DNA from: Takakia lepidozioides
Lineage: Eukaryota; Streptophyta; Takakiopsida; Takakiales; Takakiaceae
NCBI GenBank assembly: GCA_030704615.1
Contig: CM060733.1
Location: forward strand, 59,024,001-59,088,000
Reading direction: 5' to 3'
DNA length: 64,000 bases
Shown: positions 11,377 to 39,900 of the stretch, in pieces
Layout of the letters: each line of letters starts with the position of its first letter
How positions within the stretch are numbered: position 1 is the first letter of the stretch
The notes under the pieces: model-generated
The model's input: the letters and a program-made list of their open reading frames with translations, nothing else
What the model was told of the DNA's origin: nothing
Database searches by the model: none
Made by a program: the position numbers and the translations under genes

Positions 11377-14300
11377 GTGACTGGGTACAATTTCCTTAGA
11401 GAGCCTCAGCGCGAGGCCTGGTATGCTATCAAGACAGGACTCGCTGTGGCGTTGGGATTATTTGTGCGGGTGTTTGGTCCGACCTATCAATGGTTTCATG
11501 GCAATGCCTTGTGGTGTGTTGTCACGGTAAGGCGTTCCTCGCACTTGCCTTGTGGTGAATTAGGACACCAGTTCGTGTGTTGTGCATGAATGTAACAGAT
11601 AGATTTTGATGGGGACAATCCTGAAGGGATATGTAATCGACAAGAAAGCTTCTTGGCACATGGAATTCTACTAGAGCACTGATCTCTTCCCCTCTAGCTT
11701 ACTCTCAATTTATGTCATGCATGTGGCTATCATATTCGAGCCGACAGTGGGTGGGTTGCTTTCCAAGGGTGCAAACTGGGTGTTTGGAACGATGGTTGCC
11801 ATATTCCTGGCTCTGCTCACCGGGGAGATAATTGATTTTATTCATTGGGGGGAGGGCTTTTTTGCCGTTTTTGCTATTAGCTCGGCCATCACCTTTATTA
11901 AGCAGGTAAGTGGCATCATTGAAGTCGATAGGACACAGTTGCATGAGAAAATGCCATTAGAAACTCACTCTTCGATTTGTCGGGAGCGAGTTGCCAATGT
12001 TGTGGAGAATTTAAGAAAAATAATAACATCAAGCTCTGTTTAGATGACTACAGAAGGATCTTGTGAGAATTCAGTCTCTGGGTATACCAAGGACGCCGGT
12101 CTGCTTTCTTCTCTCCCTGCTCAATATCTTTGAATTATTTGGAGGCTACAAGTATGTCCTTCGATGTAAAGGAGAGTTAGATGCTTTGGTAGGTCTTCAC
12201 CAACCTTTCTTGGCCTTCTAAGCTATGGTACTTTTATTTTGCAAAGCTCTGTCTCCTCTTCCTGAATCCAGATAAACTTCTTATTTCAAGGCTAGTCCCA
12301 CTACTGGAGCAAACGTTTCCTGATGGTAGCAACACCTACTCTGCTCCTCTCCTGTCCCTTGCCCCCTGTTGCCCATTTTCTGCTAACCAGGGTCAGGGTT
12401 GATATGGCTGCATTGCTTTCGTAACCATCTATGGGCTTCCCACAGACCCTATAAAAGTTCCTTTCTTTTTCTCTCTGATCCTTCTGTTTGAATGAGTTGG
12501 CTGCATTTTCTTACATAGTGCCTCATAAATTTTTGCACCCAAGGTGATTCAAACATATCATGATGTACAACCCCACAGGCTGTAATGACTGGCCAAACCC
12601 AAAGAAGGGAAGCCATGAAGCCGTCAGACACACCGGGCACTTCCTCTGCCCCTGCTTTTGTTACATTATCCAGCTTGTTGAGAAGAATTTGAAGGAAAGT
12701 TGTTTGGGGGCAGCAGATGCGTTGGTGATGTGGGAACAGCCTCATGGCCCCTTTGGATGGAGATATCCATGGCAGCTGTACAAGGATATTACACGCAGAG
12801 CTCAGCATTGTGCTTTCATCGTTCTCGCTATGGATGGTTGCCTGCGCTCTGAAATTCAGGCACCCGTGGCAACACGCCAGCTTCTTGCACAACCTATGGC
12901 TAAACTGACCATGGAGATGGTGAAGGTAAAACCTGGAAAACCTGCTAGCTTATGGGGACCATCATCCTCCAGCCATGTCCTTGTCTTTCGATCGGGCAGA
13001 AGTCTGGGATTTGGCTGTAGAATCCTTGTGGGAGAATTTTCTCCAGTTTTACGCACATATGTTTTGCACTTGAAGGAGTCAGTAAGGGGCTTGAAGTGTA
13101 ATTTGACGGGCTTTGCAACAGTATGGCGTGGTGGTAGCTTGGGACTGCGGGCTTCTTCACAGTTTTCAGGAGCTCTCATGTTGTGATGGTAGAATGGTGG
13201 AGAAAGGGAAAGGAAATGCATGATTTTCTCAGGAAGCGCGAGTTAAGCAACGACTGTGGGTAAGCTCATAGATCAGTCCGATCTGATGGAGGGGAAGCGA
13301 GACTAGTGCTTGACGAATTGCTTCGAAATATTCCTAATTCGGCACGATATGTTCTAGATTTGACATTTTGCATGCCGATATTACTGGAGAGAGTAAGCAA
13401 CAGCCTTACATTTCTTGCAGGTCCGAGAAAAAAATTTGCGAGGACTATTCTGCTTCCCGGATTCCATCACTGCTTCAAGAGAGAGAGTTGCCAGGCACAG
13501 ATGCATATGACAAGGTGTTCGCAGCGGCCTGGCTGGACCACGAAAAGTTTGTCGTTGGGACTAAGGATAACGAACTGGTACTTTGGAATGCTGCAAATAA
13601 TAGGAGGATTGATATTTCGTTGCCGCGTCGAGCACAAGCACAGCAGAGTGAGACCTGCGGCATACACTCCATGTACTCTGTCTCACCTTATCCTATTGTG
13701 TTCTGTGGTGTTTTCAGGCTTCCCTCCGTTTATCTGCCAATGAAAATAGTTGAGCTCGCAGCTTCAACTCTTTCATGTCCCTGTAGCCATCTTGCGTTCT
13801 TAAAGGCATGTTGGAAAGCAGCTTGGCTGTTCCTGCATATCTTAGTTAACCACTGCACTGTATTTGCTCGTAGCAGTCTTGATAGATGGCCATTATGACT
13901 TCACAGCATCATCTGATGCAATCCATTGTGAGGGTTCGGTATTTAGATTGGTTGGAGTTCAGGGAGCTAATGGTTTTTTACTGAAGTGGTCACCATAAAA
14001 CTGTCTGAGCTGCACCAAAGAAGCCATCTTAAACTAATGTTTTGTGTTGTATTGGCTCTCCTGTTAGAAAGTGTAGTAAACTTTTCCAAGAATCTCCTTG
14101 CCACTAACTTTCCGTTTCTTTCTCTCTTATGCTATGCCATTGACTTGTGATTTTGGACCACATTGCCAAGAGACAGCAGGAAGATACATCTACATGATAC
14201 CCACTATAGCAATGTGAAGGAAACATGGGAGAAGAATGAAAGAAACAGACTTTATCATGTCCCAGAGAGTTGAAGGGAGAACTATATGTAGCAAGAAAAT

Positions 14301-15591
14301 CCCTAAATCACTGCCAGAAGACAAATTGCAGGATGAGTATCTGAAAGTATCTCCCACTTATCTCTTAGCATACAGACAGAACACGAAGGATGTTACCACC
14401 AGTTCCTACAAGTTGCTTACTAGGGGAAGTCTCTCTATGCCTGTATGGATCCGGAGAGTTGGAAGGATGCAGTCATCTGAAGTTTGGTGCTGTGGGGCCC
14501 AAACCATTGACTTGAAGGTTCTGAGGATCTTCTCTGGGATTGATTGACCTTTAACTTCAGGCACTCCGCACTTTGGGTGAGAGTAGATAAGGAACATAGA
14601 TGTGCACACCCTTATCAATGAAATTGAAGTGGCCACGCCGGAGCTGCAGAGTGAACTGCAGGACAATGCCGAATTGTTCACAGTGCCCTCAGTGCTGACG
14701 GATCAATGGTTAGAGCAACATCTAGATGAGGAAGACGAGAGTTACAATCTGACTAACCACCACTCAAGTGAGTTTTCGCAGAGCACACAAGGTAGTACGT
14801 TTGTAAATGTGTTCATCCCTGGTACATAGTTCCCTGAAATTCCCCAAGCAATTTCTGGGAGTTAACTTAGGTTTTCTGCAATCAGTTTCCAGAGTGGGTT
14901 TTTGTCACATTTGCTATAAACTGTGTTTGAGTAAGAGTGGATGTGACAACCGCTCCCCACTCCTCTGATACTTCCCATCACTTCTGGATGTCTGTGTGGA
15001 CGGAGGTATAGCAAGAAATGGCAGTGATTCAGCAGGAGAGCTGAAGGGGTCATCAGTCTGCGATGGCATTCATGACCACAGAGCCTGGACTACAAATTTT
15101 TCTCGAGATGGGAGAGACTTGACAGGCACCAACTGGGCCCAAAACGTCCAGATCATAGGCCGATCTGCCACACATGGAGGTAAACTCCATCATTGATTTG
15201 CAATCCAATATTGGAGTTTGGATTCAGCCCATTACATAAGACTATGAAGCTCAAGAATCCTCGTTTCATAGACTTCAATAGATTTACAGCATCACTGGGC
15301 CATCTCAGTAGGAAATTGTCTGGTTGTGGTTCGTTCTCTTATGCAGGTGCAATTAATCGGAGGAGTGAGAGAAGCTTCTTCCAGCTCAAAGTACCAGTTC
15401 CTGGGGGAGTGGCTCTATTATCAGTGATTCAATTCGTATGTCTTATGGTGGAGTTTGCTGCTGCGCTGCAGTATGCTGCGGAAGCTGCGAGAAATTTACA
15501 TGAAGGTGCAGGTACAGGGAAGTACCCAGTGTCCATAACTCATGACAGTAGGAAAAAGGTGCCTCTTGAGCCCAGTGGACCTGATAAGTGA
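11377..15591 (+). pseudogene. Second ALMT-family copy, probably a pseudogene
   Basis: Paralogue of the gene at 1-3118. It supplies the N-terminal part missing there: 11377-11526 (AWYAIKTGLAVALGLF helix) and 11717-11904 (FEPTVGGLLSKGANWVFGT, the family signature, followed by two helices). A remnant of the next exon is at about 12145-12189. 12716-12925 holds WEQPHGPFGWRYPW and SEIQAP, 14562-14755 the helical tail, and 15347-15591 the last exon. Faults: the exons for the later membrane helices (seen at 95-566 in the first gene) are not found, and the 14562 exon is about 7 bp shorter than its counterpart at 2223. That gap brings a stop codon into frame before the sequence resumes as NIDVHTLINEIE. 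A foreign exon sits in the 12.9-14.5 kb intron. Confidence 0.8.
13421..13672 (+). pseudogene. Single exon of a DCAF12-like WD40 gene
   Basis: Follows a good acceptor (TTTCTTGCAG) and ends at a GT. The frame reads SLLQERELPGTDAYDKVFAA, then AWLDHEKFVVGTKDNELVLW, and ends CGIHSM. I recognise this as the first WD40 blade of DCAF12-type proteins, substrate adaptors of CUL4-DDB1 ubiquitin ligases. No other exon of such a gene is visible within several kilobases. It lies in an intron of the damaged ALMT copy. It is best read as a captured or duplicated gene fragment. The family call is from memory of the motif and is moderate. Confidence 0.5.
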
Positions 15592-16595
15592 AGACCAAAA
15601 GCACCATTTAGTCAACACTCATCAATTGGATATTGAACATTAAGACCTACCTATCTCGAACCTACCTATCCTGTACTACCTGACCAAAGGAGCCAAGTTT
15701 TCCAATCATTTGATACGATCTGTATCTGCATTATGTTGGTCAAGTAATCTGCTAAGAAGCTCGAAAGTTCTCTGTTGGCTATTGCAGCGTTGTCGAATGC
15801 AGGCTTCGGTTCTGGTTCTGTGCCCTGACCACACAACCTTGTTTTAGTCAAACTGTTGCAATGACAAAAAATGCAGGACACAAAGATGACACCATGAAGT
15901 TAGACCAGTTAGAGAGAAATCGTGAATGCAATGGCCACAAAAGTCTGTTTTAACATGCCTTCTACCAAGTAGAACAGTCTATAAGGCCCACTCAAGTTGC
16001 TATGGTTGATTGGCCATGGTCAGGGGGAGAGATAGGTTGGATAGATAGATGTTTTATTACTCCTTGACCGAAGAACATAATGGTTTGCTGTGCTTAAACA
16101 TTAGGGTGTGTTAACTAGGATAGATTGAAGGTAAAGAGAGAAACTTTAACTCAGAAAATTTCAGGAAATTCAATTGGGATAACATATTCCACCTACATCT
16201 TGTTTAGTCCTTGATCAACCTATTTCCATGATCAGGCTTAAATCCTCCCATCTGCTTCTATAGAACCTTCTATACATGCAACAAATAGTGGACTGACAAA
16301 GGAGGTAAGGAGGCTCTGTTCTGCCATCTGCTTGCAACGATATTGAGAAAGTGCATATAACCACATTACTGTATAACTGCTTTGCAATGACAAACTATCA
16401 ACACAAGGTTATGTGAGAGTGTCTTGTTTATGAGCTGTTACAAGCCCAATATTACAAAGCTCAATTCTATCAACTTTATGGGTTAGACTTGACACTTGAA
16501 GAAGATACAAAGTCTTCACATATGGTAACTAGGTTCATCCTACATAGTGCCAAACTGCATCGAACCGAATTCAGTTCCCATACCTTCCAATTCAA
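15592..16595. other. ALMT 3' flank; source of a duplicate at 34.4 kb
   Basis: About 1 kb with no gene. The part up to about 16037 is closely matched by 34357-34886, inside a valyl-tRNA synthetase intron. The remainder holds nothing recognisable. Confidence 0.6.
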
Positions 16596-19500
16596 CTATT
16601 TAGACCTCAGGAGGCCTCTTGCAAAGGCAAGCTGTTGCGTGTTCTCCAGCAGCTTCTGCCACCATAGAGCATGATTGATCAGGTCATATGAGAATATAGA
16701 TATATCTACAATACGTACACAATTGCTGGTCCCATACAAGAGATTTGACTGCAGCTTGTGGAAATCCAGATCAGAGGGGGGAAGGAGAACCTGTTGTACA
16801 AACAGAGCAATTGATTGAGAGCCCTCCATTGCCAGCTGCAACACCTTCTCAAAGATTTCTGGTGGCAGCTTTGAATCCATCTATGGCCAAAGTCCCAAAG
16901 GTCAAATGTCAGTGAAAGCAATTTCAATGACATAACGCAGATCTCAATAAGAGGCTGCTGAAATCTCGGCTGAAGGCTTTTAGCCTTAGTGTGACAAATG
17001 GTGAATCTCACCATTCAAACTAACGTGAACACATGGGAATTTTGGCATGATCTGTTGTCTTCACCATAATCCAACCATTACAAACCATGCATACAGTTTC
17101 GGCGTGAACTGTTTGTAAACATGCAACAACGGAAGGCAGGGTATCCATATAGCATGTATTCATTTATGGAGCCAACTGATGCTGTAGTGACGCTCCAAAA
17201 ACAAACCGCCAAACAATCAAGAATCCTGGGCCTAAACTTGGCATTATCCTACACTACACAGGCTACTACCCTACCAGAATGTGCTCATGAGAGACGGTTC
17301 ATCTTAGCTTTGTGTAGGCAGACCCCATCAACTTTTGGATGAAAGGGGAACACACAGTAATGAGAAGAGAGCAACAGAGTGGCCACTACAATTAAGGAAA
17401 AGAGCAAGAGAAAGCACCTGAAGAAGTGAGACCTTGTCAAGCTTAGGAAAAATGCCAACTGTCAAGTCTGGACCTCCCCCACTGTCCTCTACGTAGTTCA
17501 AATCTGCCACATCCAATCCAATGTATGTAAAACATTGTCGATGCGCCTCTCTTGGAGTGTCCTATCGAGCAGGTCCTGCATGGAAAGCTAAATTGCAGTT
17601 TTGGCATGTCCACTTGGACCTCGTAGAGCATAGTCAGTCTCGAAGCCCATTTGAACAAATAGACGCTAGAATTAACAATGGCTCCAAACAGTACTTCCTG
17701 TAGCAATTACCATAAACTCGTCCCAGGCTTCGACAGAGAGGGAAGGGAGACGACAGAGGGTACCTAGTAACGGAGTGGTATTGAGGTAGCCAGCAGCACA
17801 AGAAACAACGAGGTCCCGCATGGGTATGCCTGCGTCAGCTAGAGCCATGGACGCTGCATTGATGCATGCTGACCTTGTTCCTGGTTTGTTCCCGCAACCC
17901 AGTCATCACAGCAATCCTGAGAAGATGGAATTTTTCCTTTCTAACAAGGGGAACAGAAATGGCATCTCTGAACTTTTGATGCTTCCACCTGTACCCTTTA
18001 AGCAATCATGACTAATAGAGTTGATGTCTTGTCACCTCCATCTGCTTGAAGGACTTGCACAAAAATGTCTATCTGCAAAAAGATGACGGTAAATACTGTC
18101 AGAACTTAGATGCACATTGACATGTGGATTACTTCCATTTGTAAAGTTGTTGGGATGAGTACATAGTACACACCGCTGGCCAATAAATCTTTCCCCTCTC
18201 TACTGAAAACTGGAAGGGGTGTGAGAGATGCACCTGGGAGCGGGGCAGTAGATGTCTCAAAATTGCAGCCTCCATGGTTTGGCGTATAACAAGAGAAATC
18301 TCTGTTGCCCGTCTGTCCAGGAAGAGAGGATAGGGATCAAACCGGGATAAAGAGAGTTCAGTGATGAGCTTCAATCCAACCAGAACTGACAGTTTTCTCA
18401 AAAGAATGTGCCCACAAGGCTACGTTTATCCACTGGATACCTGAATCTGCCCTGTAACTATATCTCTGGCTGCAAAACCACAAGCACATCCGATTGATGG
18501 ACTCATCCTCTTACCTATCACCTTTGCCTCTCTTTCTGCGCTCTCCTGTACTAAAAGAAGCCATGCTGTACTCGCACCGTACCTAACCATAAACACAACA
18601 ACCTATAAGTAGTTAAATACGAATTCACAAAGACGAACTTTCCACCACTGAAACTCAAGCTTTGGAAAAGGCACCCTCAAACAACTTGGCCCCTGCACTC
18701 ATTCAATGCTTAACAAGTGATTACGACTGTGAATATTTGCAGACTTACACATTCCTAAAACAGATGCCTCCTCATGCAACATAAGGGGCTTCGAAATAAA
18801 CGTAGAAGGATTTGACCCATCACTACTTACAATGCAGCTAACTTCTCAGCTATACATTGGAAGCTAAACAGCAACCATAAGTATAGCAAGCTGTCCAACA
18901 GCTAAAGGTGAAGCTCAAACTATAGATAAAAGAAACCTATATGAAAAAATGGACCATGGACCAGAAGGACTTTTGGCATCCAAAAACATCAGAGTAGTAG
19001 TGTTGAGCTGACGTCACAAAGGTTAGATCATTGAATTCAAATCCCGCCAGATAATTGAAGGCCGGAATGACATGCAATGGAAGAGACTCAATGATACCAG
19101 GAGCTGCTAAGATGCTGGAAGTACCAGGGCCTGGTCATGAAGCTGCTGACTCTTGTTTTGCACCTGCAATCCACCCCAGTAGCATTGGTCTCAAAATCCA
19201 TCCCCGCAGACTTTTATATGTCGTGATACACCTGCTATCTCTACTTACAAACAGCCCATTAAACCCAAAGCCAGAACGGTGGGAACACATGACATTTAGG
19301 CAACAAAAAGGAACCAAGGACACTGAAACCACAGTGAGTTCGAGCGAAGACACACATACTGAGGGATACAGACCAAAGAATGGTCTACCCACTGACAGTT
19401 TTCTGTGTATGCTGTGCATGCTGGCATGTACCCTACCAGACATAGCCCTTACGAGGTACTAACCCTCTCACTTTTGATTGTGTGGTTTTACTGACCAAAG

Positions 19501-20351
19501 CACGAAACGAGGATGAAACTGTATTAGGCCATAGCCCAGAGATAGTATGGTGATTTTCAGAGAGAAGGAGCAGGGTTGTCAGGTTACAGAGTCGAAAACC
19601 ACAGAGCAGGGTGATGAGGGTGCTCTCAGGCAGTTCAATTCAACTACCACAAACAAAACAAGAGCTCCTGAGTGAGAGTTACCTCATGGGGTCCATACAC
19701 CACTGCCATCACTTTGGTATTGCCCATTTCAAAAATTGCTGACCTGAAAACCCAAAGCCCAAAGTAACCATTACAGCTAAGGGAAAACTTATGGTCTGCG
19801 GACTAGTTATATAGCTAACACGGATGCATCAAAACAAATCAATTTTGTGAGGATTGTACAAAATTATGACAAATTACAAGTGCCCAAGATGGTACTCACC
19901 CATCCGCCTTGTCGATCACGCCTACCTCTGCCTCAACCTTCCGCAGCTGTTCCTTTGCAACACAAATGCACAACCGTCAACAAGCTACTACCATCATTTG
20001 ACAACACTGCTCAAATGGATGTGTATATTTGTATGCTGTCGGAGGAACACACACTCGTTTGTCAGTGCCGTCAATCAAAATGTATGTGTTGATATCCTTC
20101 CGTCCTTCCCTCTTTCTCTCTGTTCTTTACTGCACATACGTCCCTTTGGTGAATGGATATCTTGTCATTTCTCCGGCGCCAAGATTTTAGGAAGTCTTTC
20201 CAACTCATAAGCACACAGCAGGTGCCAAAAGATGAATTCCGGAGTATCCCTTTTGCAGCCACAGACACGCAATCTAGAAAGACACAAGAGAACCCACCTC
20301 ATGTGCCCGACGGCCATCCTGGCGAAGGCCTTCGGGGCTGATAAACTCCAT
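16596..20351 (-). CDS. RRP41: Exosome complex core subunit RRP41 (RNase PH-like)
   Basis: Subunit of the six-membered RNase PH-like ring of the RNA exosome, which processes and degrades RNA 3'->5' in nucleus and cytoplasm. Eleven exons (minus): 20351-20298, 19952-19900, 19743-19683, 19163-19125, 18582-18515, 18312-18234, 18072-18036, 17880-17764, 17503-17418, 16880-16791, 16655-16596. Phases agree throughout and sum to 744 nt, 247 codons, close to the usual 240-250. Landmarks in order: [104 protein letters not shown] and [16 protein letters not shown]. The start is the ATG that gives the conserved SPEGLR-DGRR N-terminus. It is divergent from the valyl-tRNA synthetase gene and appears intact. 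Confidence 0.96.
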
Positions 20352-20632
20352 AACTACGCTGCTATTGCTTCCTTCCTCACTGCTGCTTAGAAACAGCTTC
20401 TGCACTAGACTGGGGTTTTGCTAGGCTTTGGAATTCCTTGGACCCACAAGCAGCTAATCATCCACTTTAGTCGCCCAATTGAGGCGGGAAACTATCATCC
20501 ACACTCGATCACACATACTTACGAGCAACAGCCCAGTATCATTTCGGAAAAGGGTGGCATTAGGGGCTCGTCGGATGTGTTGTGGCCCGGAAGGATAGAA
20601 ATCTCAAGGAGAGTGTGGGGGTGAAGCGGGCG
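20352..20632. promoter_or_regulatory. Head-to-head promoter of RRP41 and valyl-tRNA synthetase
   Basis: 281 bp between two divergent start codons, both in housekeeping genes. No convincing TATA box was seen. A shared bidirectional promoter is inferred from spacing alone. Confidence 0.6.
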
Positions 20633-36423
<15,791 letters not shown>

Positions 36424-36958
36424 CCACCCAAGTATTACCCTCATCTTGACATTGGGGGCAAGGCGTTGTCAAAAAAGTTGTTTTGCGGTTCAGGAGTTGG
36501 AGGTGATGCTTTCATTGAAATTCCATACATTTGTCCGGAACATCTTGTTATGATATTTCCTATTCCCTATTCACCGATGGTTGAAAAACATACAAGTCTT
36601 TGTACCTCATCAGAACACTTATGTTAAATGGGACTGGTAATACTACCAAGTGACAAATTTTGATACGGCAGTCATTTCTCGGGATACAAATTGCTGTGCA
36701 CACTATACTTTCATCTCCAGCTTCCCTTGTCCTTATTCTCAATCTGTGTTAGGAAATGCATGTTTGCCTTGTCTGGCTTCCTGTACACCAGGCATCCGGA
36801 GAATTTCTCCGACTGGGGGGTCCATATGAGGGTACAGTGAAGGATGCGGTTGCAACCCTGCATGGAGTTTCTAAGCTACTCGTTGATAGACTTATGACAA
36901 GTTAGGTGTCCAAAATGTTGCCCCCTAAACATGTGTTGACAAGTGTGAGCTTCCCATA
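36424..36958. other. Convergent intergenic region
   Basis: 535 bp between the stop codons of two convergent genes. It should hold both 3' UTRs. Nothing else is seen. Confidence 0.5.
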
Positions 36959-39900
36959 TTAAATAACCTCCACAGTATGTCTTTGGTCTGAGATTACATC
37001 TCCGGCTGAATGGGTGCCAGACGTCTTTAATTCTGGCATCCTGTGGAAGCAGGCTAAAAACTCAACATTGCCTTCAGCACCCTTGATTGGAGACGGGATC
37101 CAGCCTTGGCATGTGAATCCAAAGGCCTCAACACCTGTGATCACTTTCTGCAGCACCTGCTCAACAACATACGCTGTTAACATTAGAGGGTCATAATATT
37201 AAGACATTTGTGACTTCAGGCCTTCATACCTCTTAAAAACCAACACTCAGAATCATCCTGGATGTTACATAGGTTGAATGTGGAGGTTTAAAAGCAACCT
37301 CAGAAATCTTATGAGCAGAACTATCCTAAAGATGGGTGAGCAGGCATACCTCTGTATGCACAGCTTCATCCCTCACAATGCCGCCCCCTCCAACCTGTTG
37401 TCATACTACATCTCGTCAACCAATACATCGCAAAATCTTAAACAGACGACAAGACTAAGCGTTGTCGGACAAAATAATACACAAGGACTTGGACCATTGA
37501 CCAGGATGTTCCATTTACTCCACATCCAGCTCACAACAGATTCGTGAACCCCAACGTACATGTCTTTCCATCAAGCCTTTTCTTACCATGTTTTCCATTC
37601 TCCGCATGACAGCTATGAACAACCATACCAAGCCCCAATTCCCAGAAAAACATAGGCAGCTCCAAACCTGAGAGCGGCGTGCCTCAAACTGGGGCTTGAT
37701 AAGGGTAATCAGTGTCGACTGTTGCTTCATCACAGCGCACACTGCTGGCAACACCTACTCGCCACACATTGAACTGCTTGGTCACCACTGGGTTGCAAAA
37801 TCCCATCCCAAATCTTGATATTCAATTTTCATATGTGCCACCAATAGGAACAGTCCTCAGCAACTTTATAAGGCACAGAGAGCAGGCATACATACCAGGA
37901 GAATGGAAATGAAGCACAGGTCAAGAGTGACTAAGTCCACCAGTTGAGGAAGCCCAGGCAGATATCGTAAGTTTGTCCTCTCCATAATGCTTACTCGCTT
38001 GTCAGTACGGATCTTCTCCGCAACCTGATTATGCAAACAGGATTCATGAAGCTGGCAAAATAGTATGCCGAAAGATTCTTGGGCCAATTAGCAGAACTGG
38101 TATTTCCAGATCCTTCACTACTTTTAAAACAAGCAACCTATCATTTTTCCACATTTGTCCAATGTAGAATTCAGATTCCAGCTCGTCTGATGGAAGTTCA
38201 GGGTAAGGATAAATAGATAGCCATGGAGATACCTGGCCATAGCCCACATCAACACCATATACAAGCATGGCCCCGTTTTGCAACATGCAGTCAGTGAAGC
38301 CACCAGTTGAAAGGCCAGCATCCAGGGCGACCTTGCCTTTGACATCACATGCAAATTGCTCCAAAGCTGCCTCCAACTTGTATCCTGCTCTGTTTGACCA
38401 AACCTTTTTCACTCCCTTGCACCAAAACATTTCCATCTCTGGCCAAACACCTGCCTAACCAACTTCGGCTTCTATGTTTGCATGGAATCCATAACCAACA
38501 CACCCAGTCAACATACAACACAATGGGAGGTGTATGATGCAATGCCCTAAGTCAAGGAAATGATAGCACTGCACCTATCATGACCTACGAAATTACCTGC
38601 ACACATACTTGGGAACCTCTGCAATTATGTCAATAGTGGCAGTGCGTCTTACAGCAACGCCAGCCTTGCCTGCAGGCTTCCCATCCACCATCACCTTTCC
38701 TGGCCCCCGACAGTGGAACAAACCATGCTGTCAGCCACACAAACTATAGCTAAGGGTGAGAAAATGCGCCCTCTACAACTATCCTCATGTGTATGTTAGG
38801 ACTAGTTCGACATTGCAGGTAACTCCTTTCTGATTTACCAAGCCCTATCACAATGTCTGACCGACCTAAAGTACAAAAGATGGCCCAAGGCAAATGGAGC
38901 AAGCATCTGATTGCCTTCAATGTGCTCGAGGGAGGTCAAGATTGTACAATAAAAACCAACTCTTTGCACCCCAACAAAATTGCACAAATACCAAGAGAGT
39001 ACCTTGTAGTATCCATGACTGGATCATGGTCCTGCTGTATTGTGGGTATAGCTCCAAACACAATTCATCGAGTCTGCACTTCTTTCTTGGCAGCCTGTTG
39101 TTCGGTCACGGCAACATCCAATCCTAGTAAGTTTTGTTAGACTTTCAAATGTATAAAACAATGAACCATGTGCTACTGCCGCAACCCAATCCCGGAGAAC
39201 CTCCACACTATCTGTTCTGCAAGTGTCCGCTAGTCTGGTAACATCTGTTACTGTCAGGAGAATCCGCAGCTGGATCTTTGCAAGAATGTGAGGAAGATCC
39301 CTCACAACCATTGCAACTAATTCCTCTTGTCCCTAGCTTTCAAGTTATTGGACTATTACAACAGCACATCTTGCACCCACTTGAAGAAACTACTCAGAAT
39401 TCTTATCAAATTCAACCACCCAATTTACTACTGCCCATAGGAACTTGCATATGCTATACTTTCCATACCCTCACATGGAGAACACGTCATTTTTCATGGT
39501 GCAGTTCTGCAAAAGCCTGGAGATCCAGAAAGATTCTCAAATAGCTACACTTTGAAGGAAGGCCAGACCATTTCTCCATTGCCTAAAAGAATCCCCTGAC
39601 GAATTCTCCTGAAGAAGATTGTGTAAAGAATTTGACGGGCTTTAGAGATTTGTCTGAGTAGATTGCTGGGGCGCGAAAGGAAAATCTTCGAAGAGCTTCT
39701 CGCATTCATGACATGAAACTTGGGAAAATCGACTGTGAGCGTCTTTTCAGATCAATGATAGACAAACGGGATGCCCAACCAACAATATAAACCAGATGAG
39801 ATGTGTACCAGTTACGTAGCCGCCCTTCAGAAGCCAAATCGAAGTTTATTGAGGATTCTGGGGGCAGACAATCGCTGGAAGCTGAAAACATGGACTACAC

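Noticed and set aside
13306-13420. Open plus-strand stretch before the DCAF12-like exon as part of that gene
   Set aside because: It lies before a strong splice acceptor and shows no WD40 or DCAF12 pattern, so it is treated as intron.
36959-39094. TlyA-like and LpxB-related genes as bacterial contamination or recent transfer
   Set aside because: Both are split by several phase-consistent spliceosomal introns and carry organelle-type leaders, so they are resident nuclear genes.
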